Source of the DNA: Lycorma delicatula
Lineage: Eukaryota > Arthropoda > Insecta > Hemiptera > Fulgoridae
DNA length: 64,000 nucleotides
Assembly: GCF_047948215.1 (NCBI RefSeq)
Contig: NC_134457.1
Location: forward strand, 84,482,898 to 84,546,897
Direction of reading: 5' to 3'
Shown one piece after another: positions 45,419-58,079 of the stretch. The translations under genes and the position numbers were made by a program. Within the stretch, counting starts at the first letter, position 1, and each line of letters begins with the position of its first letter. Under the pieces are notes generated by a model that did no database searches, had not been told where the DNA came from, and saw only the letters and a program-made list of their open reading frames with translations.

Positions 45419-46480
45419 AGGGTCGTTCAACAATTAAGGAGACAAATGACAGTAAAAAAAAAAAATTAGGCTATACTTAAGCACTTATCCCACCTTTTTC
45501 TGAGCTTTCTTATTCCAGAAATAAAGAGATATTCACCTTTGTTTCAGAGCCATTCTTCACCTGTTCATTATTGCCGTAACTCGCTGCTTCGTAAACACTC
45601 TAAGAAGAATCAAACAAATAAAAATCTGATGGTGCGAGATTGGAACTGTAAAGTTGATGTGATAATACTTCCCGATCCGAATTTTGAACAGCTTCTCCTA
45701 CATTTTGACCGATTGAGGGCGGGATTAACATGCAAAAGAATTACACGTTTTAGAAAATGGAGACGTTTCCTCCTTATCATGGGTTTCACTTTATTTTTTA
45801 GCATGTAACAAATTGATAGATAGTTTATTCTACCTTATAGCAGTAAATGAGGCGTTTACAGTTGCAAAATACCATAAGGATCGCTTCACCAGATTATTTA
45901 TTGCTTTAAATTTTTTGCTATCGGGCAAACTCGGATGTTTCCATTCTTTACTCTGTTGTCTGTATTTCAGCTCAAAAAATGAATCCGAAATTAGAGATTG
46001 AATTATTATGCGATCTAAAAAAGTATTAACTTCTTTAAAAAAACGATCGCTGTTTAAGTTCCGTACAAATGTGAATTCGGATGTGTTTCTGATTTTGAGT
46101 CGACCGTCTCAGAACCCACTTTGAATACGTTTTGCGATAATTTAGCTTATCATAGATAGTAGAAAGGGTAGTGTTACTATTCGAATTATGAATTTCAACA
46201 ATTTTCTAAATTTTTATGCGTCTCCTTGCAAAGATGATCATTAATGTATTTCGAATGACTGCAGAGTCATTCGAAATCTCCACCGGTCTTCCGCTACGAT
46301 GAAAATCTGTGACGCTTGTTCTCCCCGATTTAAAGTATTCAATCTACCAATAAAAATTTACATGGTTAATACAGTTTTGTCGTAATGTTTTGACATCCAC
46401 GATTGAATTTTGGTTTGTTACACACTTTTATTAAATAAAACTCTATCACAACACATTGTTTGTTTTTTCACGGTACACAT
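45419..46480 (-). mobile_element. mariner-like element, near full-length relic
   Basis: On the minus strand: FKSGRTSVTDFHRSGRPVEI (linker), LNYRKTYSKWVLRRSTQNQK (pattern LG-RKV-ARWVPR-L), YRQQSKEWKHP (pattern SKQQSMEWRH), LPDSKKFKA, HVNPALNRS (from HDNARPH, with the catalytic Asp changed to Val), NLAPSDFYLF (third Asp kept) and GIRKLRKRWDKCL at the C-terminus. Multiple frameshifts and stops occur. The C-terminal end abuts GAGGGTCGTTCAACAATTAA at 45420-45439, which looks like the terminal inverted repeat. I could not confirm the matching repeat near 46480. The ORFs at 45539-45808 and 45610-45804 are parts or shadows. Confidence 0.85.
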
Positions 46481-46489
46481 TTCAAGCGG

Positions 46490-47050
46490 ATCCGATCATT
46501 GAAATAAATAATACAGTAACTATTTAATTAATTAATTAATTTCTAATTAATAAATTATTGTTCACTTTACTATTGTAACAAAAACGACTACGAAAGATGA
46601 CATTCTTCAATTATTAACTAAATTGAATGTTTTGCAACAATAACAATTATGAAATTCAATGAACAGAATAAAAATGTATTATTCCTTACTTCGCTTTACC
46701 GATGACGGGAAAAATAATGTAAAACTCAAATGTAGTAGTAGAGTACTGCATGGAAGCTGCACCAAAATAGCTCTCATGAACAAATAACAAATACGACCAA
46801 TTAAAGCAGGTCTGATAAATTTATGTTATTCGATACACCAACTTTATATAATGTTTTTCAAGTTGGATTAACGCAGCCCCACGAACAGAGCTGTCTCTCT
46901 CTCTCTATATATATATTTTTTTTTTCTCTCTTTCTATATTCTTTTTCATTCCCCTAAAGTGATTTTATTCTGTGCTGAGGAATTCGTTTTATATAAAAAA
47001 AACGTAATTTCAAGATATCATCCAATAGAATCTGGAACAGATGGTGGAAT
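46490..47050. other. AT-rich interval with CT/TA microsatellite
   Basis: A (CT)n(TA)n tract lies at 46892-46916, followed by a T run. No gene seen. Confidence 0.55.
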
Positions 47051-47056
47051 CGCTTT

Positions 47057-47281
47057 TCACAATACTGTACCTAAAGCTTGATTCTGTCCAAGCAATGACA
47101 AACAAATCTTTACCCTTTTACTGAACACTTCATTTAAAATTCTCGTTACATTTTTGTTGAGAAATTCTATTCCCTTTTTAACGTTAGCTGTGATCTCTAC
47201 GCCTCTTTTGTCTCTTCTATGAACATTTAAATCTAAAGATTTAATATAAAATATTTGAAAGAATTGTTGAGATAATTTCAA
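47057..47281 (-). other. Small ORF with protein-like composition, unassigned
   Basis: A 74-codon minus-strand ORF whose central part, DKRGVEITANVKKGIEFLNK and then LNEVFSKRVKICLSLLGQNQ, looks more like real protein than the surrounding A/T noise. No domain recognised. It may be a fragment of a mobile element. Confidence 0.3.
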
Positions 47282-47289
47282 GCATCTGT

Positions 47290-48940
47290 GTTTTATACGA
47301 CATTTTATTTTTATCTGAAAATCTTACACATTTAATTGTGTGCGCGCGTGCGTACGTGAATGAAAATTAGTTAAAATCTAGCATAAACAGCTCGAATAAT
47401 TTTATTTATCGAATGAATAATAATATCAATTAATTATCATATTTTTAAAAATATTTTTAAAAAATATTTTTTTTAAAAATATTTTCGATTATCATTAAAA
47501 GATAAATGACGAAGTGAAGGAACGAACTTCATTTCCTGACTACTGAAGATAAAAGTAAATCATATGAAAGCATTAGTGATGCGTCTCTCAGTATTTTAAA
47601 AACTGTATATGATGGTATATTGTGTTTATATTTTTAAAAGGCATTACGGAGGTCGGAATATATCCAATTAATTACTTAATTTTTATCATTAGCACCTTCT
47701 TACAAATATCTCTTTTGAATGTTCAATTTAAATAATTTTTAGATTTCCTGTTCATAATAATTTTCATACTTAAAATATAACCGTATTAATTAATTTTAAT
47801 TTCTTTTTTCACGATTACTTTTATTAATGAAACTCTCAAAAATGTTTATTTATATTTAATTCCATAATTTATTGTAAAAACCTTTTATTTCTTTATCTGT
47901 TCTGAGTTAATTTTTAACCTCAATAATACTACTTCATCCTAATCCTTAATTATCTGATTGATACATTCAAATATTTGTTTTCTAAAGTTTTTACCATTGA
48001 CACAACCTTCCATTATCAGCCTTGAAAATGTTAATTTAAAGAAACAGGTTTATTTGTAGTTTGCCTCTACGTGTTCCTAATTTTTTTTTTCTATCCCATT
48101 TACCTTTAAATCCTTTCATTTCGTAATTTATCTGCCCATCTAATTTTCAACACCCTCCTGCAAGATCACTTTTCAAAAGCCTTCTTTTTTTATCTTTCTG
48201 TTTTTTCTACAGTTTATTTTTTCTACTATCAATGACACTCCATACAAATATTTTACAAAATTTTAAATTTTAAAACCCTATTTTATATCAACAGCCTTCG
48301 TTTTTGCAAGAGAATATATGTCTTGTTTGGGTCAATTTGCTTCTTATCTCTACTTATTTTTATTATCGCTTGTAATTTTTTAATCTAAATAACAAACTTC
48401 TCCCACTTCTGTTATATTATATACCCTTATCTTAATCTTTTTATCATTTGTTACATTTGTTTCACGTTTATTTATTTTCTAAATTAGATTCTCTCCTAAT
48501 AATAAATTTAAATAATAATAATTGAAACTCAGTTTTTCATGAGCTTTATCTATGTATGTTTTAAATATTTTGTTTGGTATTCCAGTTGCTAGTGAAGAAA
48601 ACTGGATTTACTGGGTATATCATGACTTAAAAAATATAAAATTGCGGATGTGCCGTTGTACATTTTTTAAGTCACGATATAACCATCAACAAATATGTGG
48701 TTGAAATTTCACGTTTAATAATATTATCCGTATAACAATTCCGCATAACCAATGGAAGAGATCTCTTTGATAATAATAAAACAACTCTGATTAAAATTAA
48801 AACGGTATCCTTCTTAACTCTGAGTTAATGTGGTTGAATTCATAAGTAATTAAGTAATACACCACTTGAAAGCTGTTTTCGAAAAAACAAAATATCCCTG
48901 TAACTTTCTTAAATAGATTTCATGAGAATGCTACCTACTG
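47290..48940. other. AT-rich interval, no gene seen
   Basis: Includes a (GC/GT) patch at 47340-47356 and imperfect AT palindromes at about 47440-47480. Confidence 0.5.
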
Positions 48941-48944
48941 TAAT

Positions 48945-49680
48945 GGGTGCCGTGATTTGACTTCCGGTAAATTTCTCATGTCTTCGCGTTTCACATCCCC
49001 CAGACCCCAAAACCACCGTCAGTTCAAAAATGTATATATATATATGAACACAACACAAGAAAGTGAGATATATATATCTCAGTTTCTTGTGGATACGATT
49101 ATTTGCCGTAATTTTGCGCCAATTCCTTATAACTACCCAAAATCTCGGTCGAGTTCATTAATGGGCAAAATCGGACCTTGGAGGTGGAAATGGGGGTTTT
49201 TTGAAAAAAAAATCGCTATAACTTTCTTATTAAATAAAATAACGAACTCGTTTAAAGTTCCTACAATTCTCTGGATAATGGCCTAAAACTTATTTAAGTA
49301 AAGTTTTTTGATATCACAAACTATTGGCCAAGGGGAAAAATGGGGTTTCGAAGACAAAAAAATCATACCTCCCTTAATAGGCACAGTATCGAAATGCTTT
49401 AATGTGATCGTTACTCCTCTAAACATTACCTAAAACTTTTGTCTGAACAATTTTTGAAATTACCAACCTTTACGGCAAGGAATGGCCAAAATATTGGTGC
49501 AATTGTAAGAAGATGTCGTATGTTAAACATGTGAAACTTTTTTCATATGCAACGTTGTCGTATTGAGTAAATTTGAAGTTTTTCTTAACTTTAAGGTGGA
49601 AATCTTTTTTTTCCCTTACTTAGCACAGGTAAAATCTACCTCCGCCTTCCGGAGTGCCAAAAGATACATATATTTTTTAA
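48945..49680 (+). repeat. Interspersed repeat with a long hairpin
   Basis: About 730 bp of moderately complex sequence beginning near GTGCCGTGATTTGACTTCCG and including CCCCCAGACCCCAAAACCAC, CCAAAATCTCGGTCGAGTTC and GGCCAAAATATTGGTGCAAT. A 38-bp near-perfect palindrome lies at 49054-49091 (arms CACAAGAAAGTGAGATATA and TATATCTCAGTTTCTTGTG, one mismatch). Similar sub-blocks recur inside it (AAAATGGGG or AAATGGGGG followed by TTTCGAAGA or TTTTTTGAAA). I believe it is a dispersed repeat. The 109-codon ORF is not a gene. Confidence 0.5.
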
Positions 49681-49689
49681 ATAATTATT

Positions 49690-50140
49690 TATTATAATTG
49701 TTTAGCTTTGATTTTCCTTCCACAAAGTAAGAAATTTTCATTGGAGAGATTGATTTAATTCCAACTAGCCCTTCTACTTAAACGATTACAATATTGTAAT
49801 AAATATTGTTCCTCGATCCTCTTATTATATAAAAATATAAGAAAAGGAAAAGCTACAAATATTTCTAAGAATTTTAATCGTTAACGATCAAATCGACACA
49901 TCATAACTGGTAATTTTGGGCTGTTTATGATATTTATTTGTAATTGTGTTTATGATTAGTGAGTTCAACTCGGAATTTTAAATAAATGACTCTTCTTGTT
50001 GTCATTTAGCCGCTCACATGTCATTAAAATCAACGGTACGTATATGAAATCGGTCAGTTGAAATCTCTTTATTATCTTTGTCTAATGAGTTTTTTATCTA
50101 ACAAATTGTGATTCAATATGGAAAGCATGCCTTGACGTTT
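49690..50140. other. AT-rich interval, no gene seen
   Basis: No recognisable feature. Confidence 0.5.
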
Positions 50141-50142
50141 AT

Positions 50143-51190
50143 AATCGAGGTATATCCAGAAAGTGAGCTCCTTTTCTAAATATTGTCGCTGCAGCTGAGG
50201 GACGTAATTCTACGCATGCGTGATGTAACATGATATATTATAAAGGGGTTGACACGAGTTTTGTTCAACTGTTTATTTTGTACGCTTTTTAGTGACTGTT
50301 TTAAGTTTTAAAGAAATATAGAGCCTGCCGTGAGTGAAACTCCGTCTGTGAGTCGGTTTGTTTAATGATTGGAACATTAAAATGATTGGAAATCAACCGT
50401 CAAATTTGAAACGTTAATAAAAAATGGTTCCATGGTAGGAAGATAGGTGCGATTTTTTAATGAAGGTCGCGATTACGTTCAGCATGATGAACGAAACACG
50501 ACCTGTCTTCGAAACCCGTCAAACGAAACAATTTTGCAACGCGTTGCAGTTTTGATTAGGCGACTATTTATTGAGCCGTATACTTACTGGGGATGAGACA
50601 AGGGTATCGCACGTAATATCTGAAACGAAACAACAATCTATGGAATGGCTCTTACTCTGTGGCCCAGATAGACAAAATACTAGCTAATATTTTTGCATTC
50701 AGAAGATCATGTGTACAGTGGTTTAGAATAAAGGAGTTTTTCTTGTCGACTTCTTAACTCGAGGTTGCACAGTCATTACTGATATCTACTGCAAAGCGCT
50801 AAAAAACGTTTTTCGTGCGATCCAAGACAAGACAAGAAACCTGGCTTTCTTACGGAGCGTTGCGTTGATTCACGACTATGCTCACCTACACTTAACTGCC
50901 ATAACACAATGTCTCCATTTTCCTTTAGCTGAGAACTATTCGATCATCCTCCGCTCAGCCCAAACCCTGCTCTAAGTGGCTATCGCCTATTTTGGAACCT
51001 TAAAACCTTCCTTGTTGTCCGACAATTTCATGACGACAACGAGATTAAACTAGTCGTTAATATTTCTGTTGCATCGCAGGCGGCATCATTCTGTGACGAA
51101 GGATACAACTTCTGGTGCACCGCTATGAAACGTGTCCTTCTAATGACCGGGATCTATGTGGAAAAATAAAATAAAACCCGTACTTTAAAA
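50143..51190 (+). mobile_element. mariner-like element, nearly complete but with lost catalytic Asp and a deletion
   Basis: The 5' end AATCGAGGTATATCCAGAAA followed by GTGAGCTCC looks like a mariner terminal repeat. Coding pieces on the plus strand: RFFNEGRDYVQHDERN (HTH linker), then a deletion removing the second HTH. LTGDETRVSHVISETKQQSM and EWLL follow (first Asp kept). Next are IQKIMCTVV, KGVFLVDFLTRGCTVITDIY and ALIHDYAHLHLTAI (second Asp kept). PPLSPNPALSGYRLF follows, where the third Asp of SPDLAPSD is changed to Gly. The C-terminal region is frameshifted. The transposase cannot work. Confidence 0.85.
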
Positions 51191-51194
51191 AGCA

Positions 51195-52765
51195 ATAACA
51201 ATCTTACATAAATATGTTCTTGATATATTTGGGTAGCCTTTCTGATTACTTTGGATAACTTCTCGTATCATTAAACACATAATTCCTTAAGCACCACATT
51301 TATATTTATATATAATATATACATATTTATTTTATGCACCCTATTTTTCAGATAATATTTTCCTAAAATAACATTCACACACTACTCATAAAAATATTAT
51401 ATTCATTTTAATTTTTTTATTAAATTTATTAAGCAAATAAATTTTTGAGACCTACATATTCTTTCTAAGGTATATTCTTTGTACCATATCTCAGCTACCA
51501 GATCTCTAGTTATCTCAGCTACCATATATCAATTCTTTATTACTTTAATAGTAAATATTAATATTCTTTGCTAATAAAAAGAGAAAAAAGAATACAAATT
51601 TATTTTGTTTTCACCAGGGCAATAAAAGTTATACCAAATATTTAAACCAGCCGGACTCTATCCTACATTATGATTACGTCAGGAGTAATTGAAAGATATC
51701 TAGGGCAATATAACGTTAATAATGCTACTGCTTTTATTATTATAATCGTGTATTTGCAATCATCATGACACACTACAGTCATAACAAACATTTCATTTGC
51801 CAAACCGAGAAAGGTTCCGGTTACGAATTGCAATTGAAACAAGCAAAACCAATTTCAGTTCTGTTGAAAAGTTAAAAATTGAACATATATATCAAATATA
51901 CGTATAACTTGTTTACTTCTCTCTCACACTCTGTCTCCAATACTCCTATCTATCTCTCACTCACTCCCTCTTTGTTAAGCCGATATCAACATTTTTATTT
52001 TCTTTGGTCAACAATATTTTGTAATTAATAGTTTAAAAAAGTCATTTTAACGTTCGTTATGTGGTATTGTTTCACAAAATTGCTCTCTACTCCATTCAGA
52101 TAAAATGCTTACTTGTTTATAGAAACTTTTTATTTCTATACTAAATGAAAATAATTTTGCAACACAATGGATTAGTACGCACTCGTTTGAGTTATCTCTA
52201 GATAGATGATACTTATAAAAACCTATTAATGTCATTTAAACAAAAACATTCAAATAAATTTGAATTTATAAAAATAAATAATATCTATATTAATTTTAAA
52301 TCCATGAAAATGAAAAAAATGTATTAATAGATTTAAAATAAGTGATATTTGTTTTTAATTTATAAATGCTAATCCGAATTTCATGAATGTATTATAAAAA
52401 TAAAATCGGACGAAGATGCTATTGAACTTTCCTAGGATTTGTAACAGCTAAAAATTTAACCGAGGCTAGGTTAAATTTTAAGCAATAAATTGAAAATTAT
52501 TATAACATTTACAAACTTACTTATTTTCTTAATAAACGAATTCTTTCTGCTTCATACGGATAGTAACGTGTAATAAATATTTACTTCATTGCACTAATTT
52601 GTTTTTTTTTTTTTTTTTTTTTTTTTTGCTTACTCTTATAATAATTTTGTTTAATAGAATTAAAAAAAAGTTTTAATAAATTACATTTTTTTTAATAGAC
52701 TTCTCGTATAAAAAAATTCGAGAATGATAGGCTAATAAAATTGCAATCACACGTTTACTTTGTCC
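51195..52765. other. AT-rich interval with pyrimidine and poly(T) tracts
   Basis: Pyrimidine-rich run at about 51910-51975 and a T run at 52601-52627. The minus ORF at 52047-52235 has no recognised motif. Confidence 0.5.
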
Positions 52766-52769
52766 TTCT

Positions 52770-53685
52770 TAAAAAAAGGTAAATGTACACCTAGCCGTAT
52801 AGGACTATCAAGCCACCTTCCACACACCCACTTTGCCCAGACTACTATACCTCAATCGTCGATTGTTGAAAACAATAATATTTTTGTCTCTCCCCTGATA
52901 GCTGCTACTATCGATAAACTAACTTGACGAATGCGAAATTAGTTGTCGCCTGGACTGATCACAGGAAGTAATCCAATTTCTGTGGGCGATAGAACAAGAA
53001 TTAATGCTATTCAGCAACCAGCATTTACAGGTGCCAATGAATATCCAGCACTCACTCAGCGGAGATACTACCCATTCTTTCTAGATAGTGGAATGTTTCT
53101 ACATTCCACTAAAGAAAAACTAATCACAGGAAATTGGCCCAGCATAGACTAACCGTAATGCAACGTGGAAACCCAAATCTGGCCAAACAGAAGCGCAAGT
53201 CTTTCGCCCACAAAGTCATATTAAAACCCGAGACAACCAGGATTTAAAAATCTAATTCTCCTGCCTACATTGATTTATAAGCCACGAGGCTGATAATGTG
53301 TTATGCACGTCACTAAATGCTAACTGTGCTAAACGCCTCAAGAAACACATTTTTCATACAGATTTGTTGCTGTACGGCGTGATCTTTGTATTTATTAACC
53401 TGCATAGAATTAAGTTGAGATTGACCGAAGACTGAGGTCGTGTTTTGTTCTGCTCTGGGATAATACTTTTTGATACGATTTTACGGTTGTTATTACGAAT
53501 TGTTTTACTGAGTATGATTATTTGGACGATGGACTATAATGCGTGTTACTGTGATTTTTGCGATTCGACCTGTTGCAGATAAGATACGATTTTTTAAAAA
53601 ATATGTATGCTGATTACCATACTTTCCTTCTTGCAGTATAGCTCTACAACTATGATACCAGGAAAGTAAAAGATAAAAATTACGT
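52770..53685 (+). repeat. GC-richer unassigned repeat-like segment
   Basis: Base composition is clearly more balanced than its flanks. One frame reads IVENNNIFVSPLIAATIDKL and later NAIQQPAFTGANEYPALTQR. This could be part of a retroelement gag but I cannot place it. A perfect 10-bp-stem hairpin (TAGTGGAATG-TTTCTA-CATTCCACTA) lies at 53086-53111. The right end carries the GGAAAGTAAAAG terminus (53660-53672) also seen in the repeats at 35.2, 37.5 and 56.3 kb. Confidence 0.4.
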
Positions 53686-53689
53686 CTGA

Positions 53690-55200
53690 TATTAAAATGT
53701 TTAGGTGGAATTTAAGTCATAAATAATGATAGTTTATTGGTTGTGTGTGCTTAATTTATCAATAATTCATAGAATTAATTATTAGTACATACTGTAATCT
53801 AAGCGTAATACGTACCAATTTCTACAACCCAATTTGTAACAATAGATAACAATAGTAATATTCTGTTAACTTCACTTACAATTATCTAAGGACGACATTA
53901 GAGTATTCTGTATAAATTAAAGGAAATTTATGCCGTGTGATAGTAGGCTCCTATCTGAAGAGTTTACAGGAATGCGGAATATAGTGTATTAAGACAAGCA
54001 CCACCCGTATAAGACAATACTGTATTAATTAGTCATTAATGGTTGAAAAAGGGAGTCAGACATATAAGAAGAAATTGTGATGTTGGAGGTGGAAGGTAGG
54101 TAGGTAACTATAAGGTGGAGGAATAACGTACGGGTGTAAGAGGATCGGGATAACAGACGTAGAGAAGGTGTGCTGGGTTCAAAGTTGGCCCATGATTAAC
54201 GACCTGAGTGGATCACCGCCCTTCATTAAACATCAATCATGAACCACCCTTATCCTCACCTTTTACCTCTTATCCCCCTTCATCCCCACTCCATCTATCT
54301 TACCAACCCCTACAAACCCATCCCCACAACTTCCTATCAATCTGCTTATTGTTTGTTCCTTTCACGACTGGTGTACGTTATATGTATAATATTATTATTT
54401 AGGTCATAACTACATGTTCACTATCATGTTATTTTTTCTTTACACTTTTCTACATAGTTTTTTCATCATATTTGACTAAATATTCTTCATTCTTTATGTA
54501 TGTAATTATCTAAAATTACAAGTAAACGATAACTGACCACTAATGTATTTTTAATAATAAGACTAACTTTTGTATAACAAATAATAGAATAAATAACGTT
54601 GATATGGAACATTTTATTTTAGAAACTTAAAATTTTATATTTTAATAACAATATTTGTGATTAGTGAAAGTCACATGCTGTTAATGAATAGATAAAGATT
54701 GTAATATAATAGTCGGTACTTTGCAGTGCACTGGGACAATTTCATTTACTAATATTTTCTAATAGACAAAACATCGTTCTTTAAAAGACATAGTATCTGA
54801 AGGTATTATTTTTTAGTTTTTATTTTCAGGTTATTTTTTTTAAAAATGTACCTAACATTCGAATAATAGAGTAAGATAAAACGTTATCCGTTAATCGTCT
54901 AAAACCTGATATATTGGAATTCTCCCAAATTTCAATTTTTTCAAGTCAGCAAAGAGTGGCACAACATTCGTGGGAAAGCCGGAAAGATTAAGCTGAAATT
55001 TATTCAATTTTCCTCCTACAAAATATTAAAGTAATATATGAATGAAGGCTAATCGGAAAACGGGAAATTTAAACTGATAATCTAAATTATTTATTAATTA
55101 TGTAAACAATTCTGTTGCTTAGTAATCAAAAAGGTTTAATTTAAAAATGCAACAGTGTAATTTAAAAATGTTTTTATCCCCGCTTGTGGGGGTTTGAATA
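53690..55200. other. AT-rich interval with a purine block followed by a pyrimidine block
   Basis: No gene recognised. 54080-54135 is G/A-rich with many GG doublets. 54225-54345 is C/T-rich. The ORF at 54208-54402 is a product of that skew. Confidence 0.5.
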
Positions 55201-55204
55201 TGAT

Positions 55205-56295
55205 CGAACACCGTCAGAAATATTTGTTTGTTACTATTATTTTTTATTTTTGCTCCTTTTAGTTTCAATGTAGTAAGCCCATAAAAAAAGCCAGAGAAGA
55301 CTTGTATATAACTTTTCGAGACTTTCGCCTTGCATAACTTTTCGCCAGGAAGTTTTACCACTTTGGCTTCCAAGAGGTTCACCTTCGACAGACTACTACT
55401 TAAGGGAAAAATTAAGTGGAATTTTAAAAAATAGCCTTATTATCTACCAGTCCTGAGTAAAATTTACAAATACAAAAAAAAATGACATACTAATGTAATG
55501 GAATCATATAATTAGTACAAAAAACATGTCAGACAAAAAACAAGAAAAATTATAAAAGGGATTTGGTCCACATCACATAATTTAGTCTTATCTAAACCTT
55601 ACGAAGGTTTAAATAAGACTAAAAATCTTCAGAAAGTACGAGTATCTTAGGGTATTAAATTATATGAAATAATTTCCGTGCCCTTTGAATAAAATGATGA
55701 GATATAGAAATCATGATATCCGTATTTCCCTGCTCCTTTTATTGACTGTGACCAAAACTCGTTGTTTAGTCATCGTAGAAGATTAAGCTTTCGAACGATT
55801 AAAGCTTTTTAAGTTATTTAAATTTTGCAAAGTTTTAAGTCTATTCGATTTAGAGAAGGTGGATATTTAACATTTCCAAACAGTTTTTGTCTCGTATCTC
55901 GAAAACTCGTTGTCGAAAAAAAGTTTTAATTTTGAAAAAATATTTAACTATATATATATATATCCAAGCTAAAATTGTACCTACTCTTTCAGTAAACTTT
56001 TGGAATACGGAACCATAATATTTGTATTTTCTAACTTTCTCAACAGATTGTGAACAAAATTAAATTAAAATTCATCCAAATTGATCAATTCAATTTAGAG
56101 TTATCAAGCAAAAAATAGGCAAACATACATCCTTTCGGAATTTTTCAACGCTAAAATTATGGTTTTTAATTAAAAGGAATCATGAAATTTCAAGATCTGA
56201 AAAAAACCCGACATAGAAATTTGATCCGACTTTTCTTTTATATAGTTGTACTGTTTATATATACTGCGTAACCATAAAGCAAGAAAAGTAAAAAA
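55205..56295 (+). repeat. AT-rich interspersed repeat, long copy
   Basis: Shares its opening (ATATTTGTTTGTTACTATTA, T-rich run, TGCTCCTTT) and several later blocks with 28340-28935. It ends with CATCCAAATTGATCAATTCA, then ACATACATCCTTTCGGAA and a hairpin-prone terminus before AGAAAAGTAAAA. The minus ORF at 55119-55382 is a translation of this repeat. Confidence 0.6.
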
Positions 56296-56484
56296 TTATT
56301 AAAAATATTATTAAAAGATCTTTAATTATACATTTTTTTTTATTTTTAATCAAAAATTTACTAAAACGTTTTCAGTAGCATTTTAGAAAAGGGTTCATAG
56401 ATTTGAAAATAAGTTAGTGGAAAGCAAAGATTTATCAGCATTTTATTTGTTTATTTTTTCAATTTATTTATACAATTATTTAAG

Positions 56485-57235
56485 TTGAATAATCACGTCT
56501 TTTTTCCACATAACCAACTTCTTTTTTGATGCACTTGGTCCAGCGGTCGACAAGCTTGCCTCAAAGAAGAACGTTTTCGGTTAGTCGTCTAACCTTTTAT
56601 TTATCGCTTCCCGGATTTCTTTGTTTATAGAAAATCGACGATTTCATAAAGCATCTCTGAGTAATCCAAAAAAGATGGTGATCGGAGGGAGCAGATCAGA
56701 TCTGGTCTTTAGGCAGACCAGAGGTGTTTCATCGCCTCGAAATCCAAATGGGCAACTGGTTTCAACGGTCTGGTGTATCTTTTGAGGGCTTGCATTGTCA
56801 TGCAAAAATCACACAGTTTATGGAAGCCGTGCTCGTCGTATATTATTTGATAGACAGAACCGTGAATAATCTGCATAGAATACGTTCCACCGTCGATTAT
56901 AACTCACTGCTTTGCTAGTACCATTTTCCAAGGTTTGCTGAACCTTCCTGTCAGTGGTGGAGGTTAATAGTCATCCTATACTTCCTCTTCGTGTTTCACT
57001 CTTGTTTGACAACTTATAACTTCTCGATCCACTTATATATCTGTAGTAGAGCTCTTTCCTTCCTGTATTGTGTTTTAAATCTCCAATGAATTTCAGCCCC
57101 CGGTACACCTTCCGACCAGGCACTTTGTGCCTCCTTGATGCATATTGCTAGCGGAGCGGACATGGTCACACTGAAAGAGGAACAAGAAAAAATGACGCTA
57201 TCAAGGTTAAACTTTTATAATGTGTACATTAGTAA
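56485..57235 (-). mobile_element. mariner-like element relic with internal deletion
   Basis: On the minus strand: GAEIHWRFKTQYRKERALLQ and IYKWIEKL (first HTH), a degraded linker, HGSVYQIIYDEHGFHKLC (second HTH, pattern GS-YQI-H--LGF-KVCARWVP). It then jumps to FLHDNASPQKIHQTVETS (second Asp kept), PSDHHLFGLLRDAL (third Asp kept) and KLVDRWTKCIKKEVGYVEK at the C-terminus. The first catalytic block is deleted, and several frameshifts are present. The plus ORFs at 56724-56918 and 57135-57317 are shadows. Confidence 0.85.
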
Positions 57236-57299
57236 CATTAGTAATGCGAACAGTAGTAACAACTCTAAGCATGCATGTGCAGAATGCAACGTCGGAAAA

Positions 57300-58078
57300 T
57301 TACTAATAATCGTATAATTTTTGACGCATTTATGTAATTTATGGAAATTGAAATTATAGTCAATGGATAGAGAATAAATTTTAACAACTCAACTATTGCT
57401 ACGGCCGTTTCTTGGTTTACATCCTCTTGTTATCAATATTCGCCTTGCTTAATTAACTTTAATCAACTTTTTACATTTAATTTGAAGGAATACTTTATCA
57501 ATTTTGATATGTATTTTGTAAATTTGTTTAATGGTTGAACATAGTTGTAGACAAAGTGCTAACAAATATCTTTAAAAATAACATGTTGTATTATTCTTCG
57601 TATCGAGTGTGTTTAGATCTTCAAACACATTAAATTCGTTTTCAGTCTTAAAAATGATGATGACACAAAATTAAATATTTTCTTAATTAAAAACGTTATT
57701 AAATACGCTTTATTATTAAACAGAAAATCCAGAGGAACTTGAGAAAAAATAATCAATCTTTTTTTTTCACCAATGTCTCTTTTTCATCAAATTAATCCTC
57801 TCATATCTGCTTGGCAAACATTTTTTAAACCGGGTTTATCATCGAACCAAAAATGCCATGAACATTTGGACTTCCATTGCGTTGAAACTTTATGAGGTGT
57901 CCAATACGCTTTTTACTTTTAGAATTTCCGTTAGTTATTTGTGTAATAATAAATTTCACTATTATAAAAGTTCTGTAATCTTAAGTCCAGATTTTCAGTT
58001 TATTCAATTCGGAATATTTATTTATTTAGCACGGTAATAATCGTTAAGATGTTTCAGAAAATGAAATTTGTTTATGTA
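57300..58078. other. AT-rich interval, no gene seen
   Basis: No recognisable feature. Confidence 0.5.
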
Positions 58079-58079
58079 T

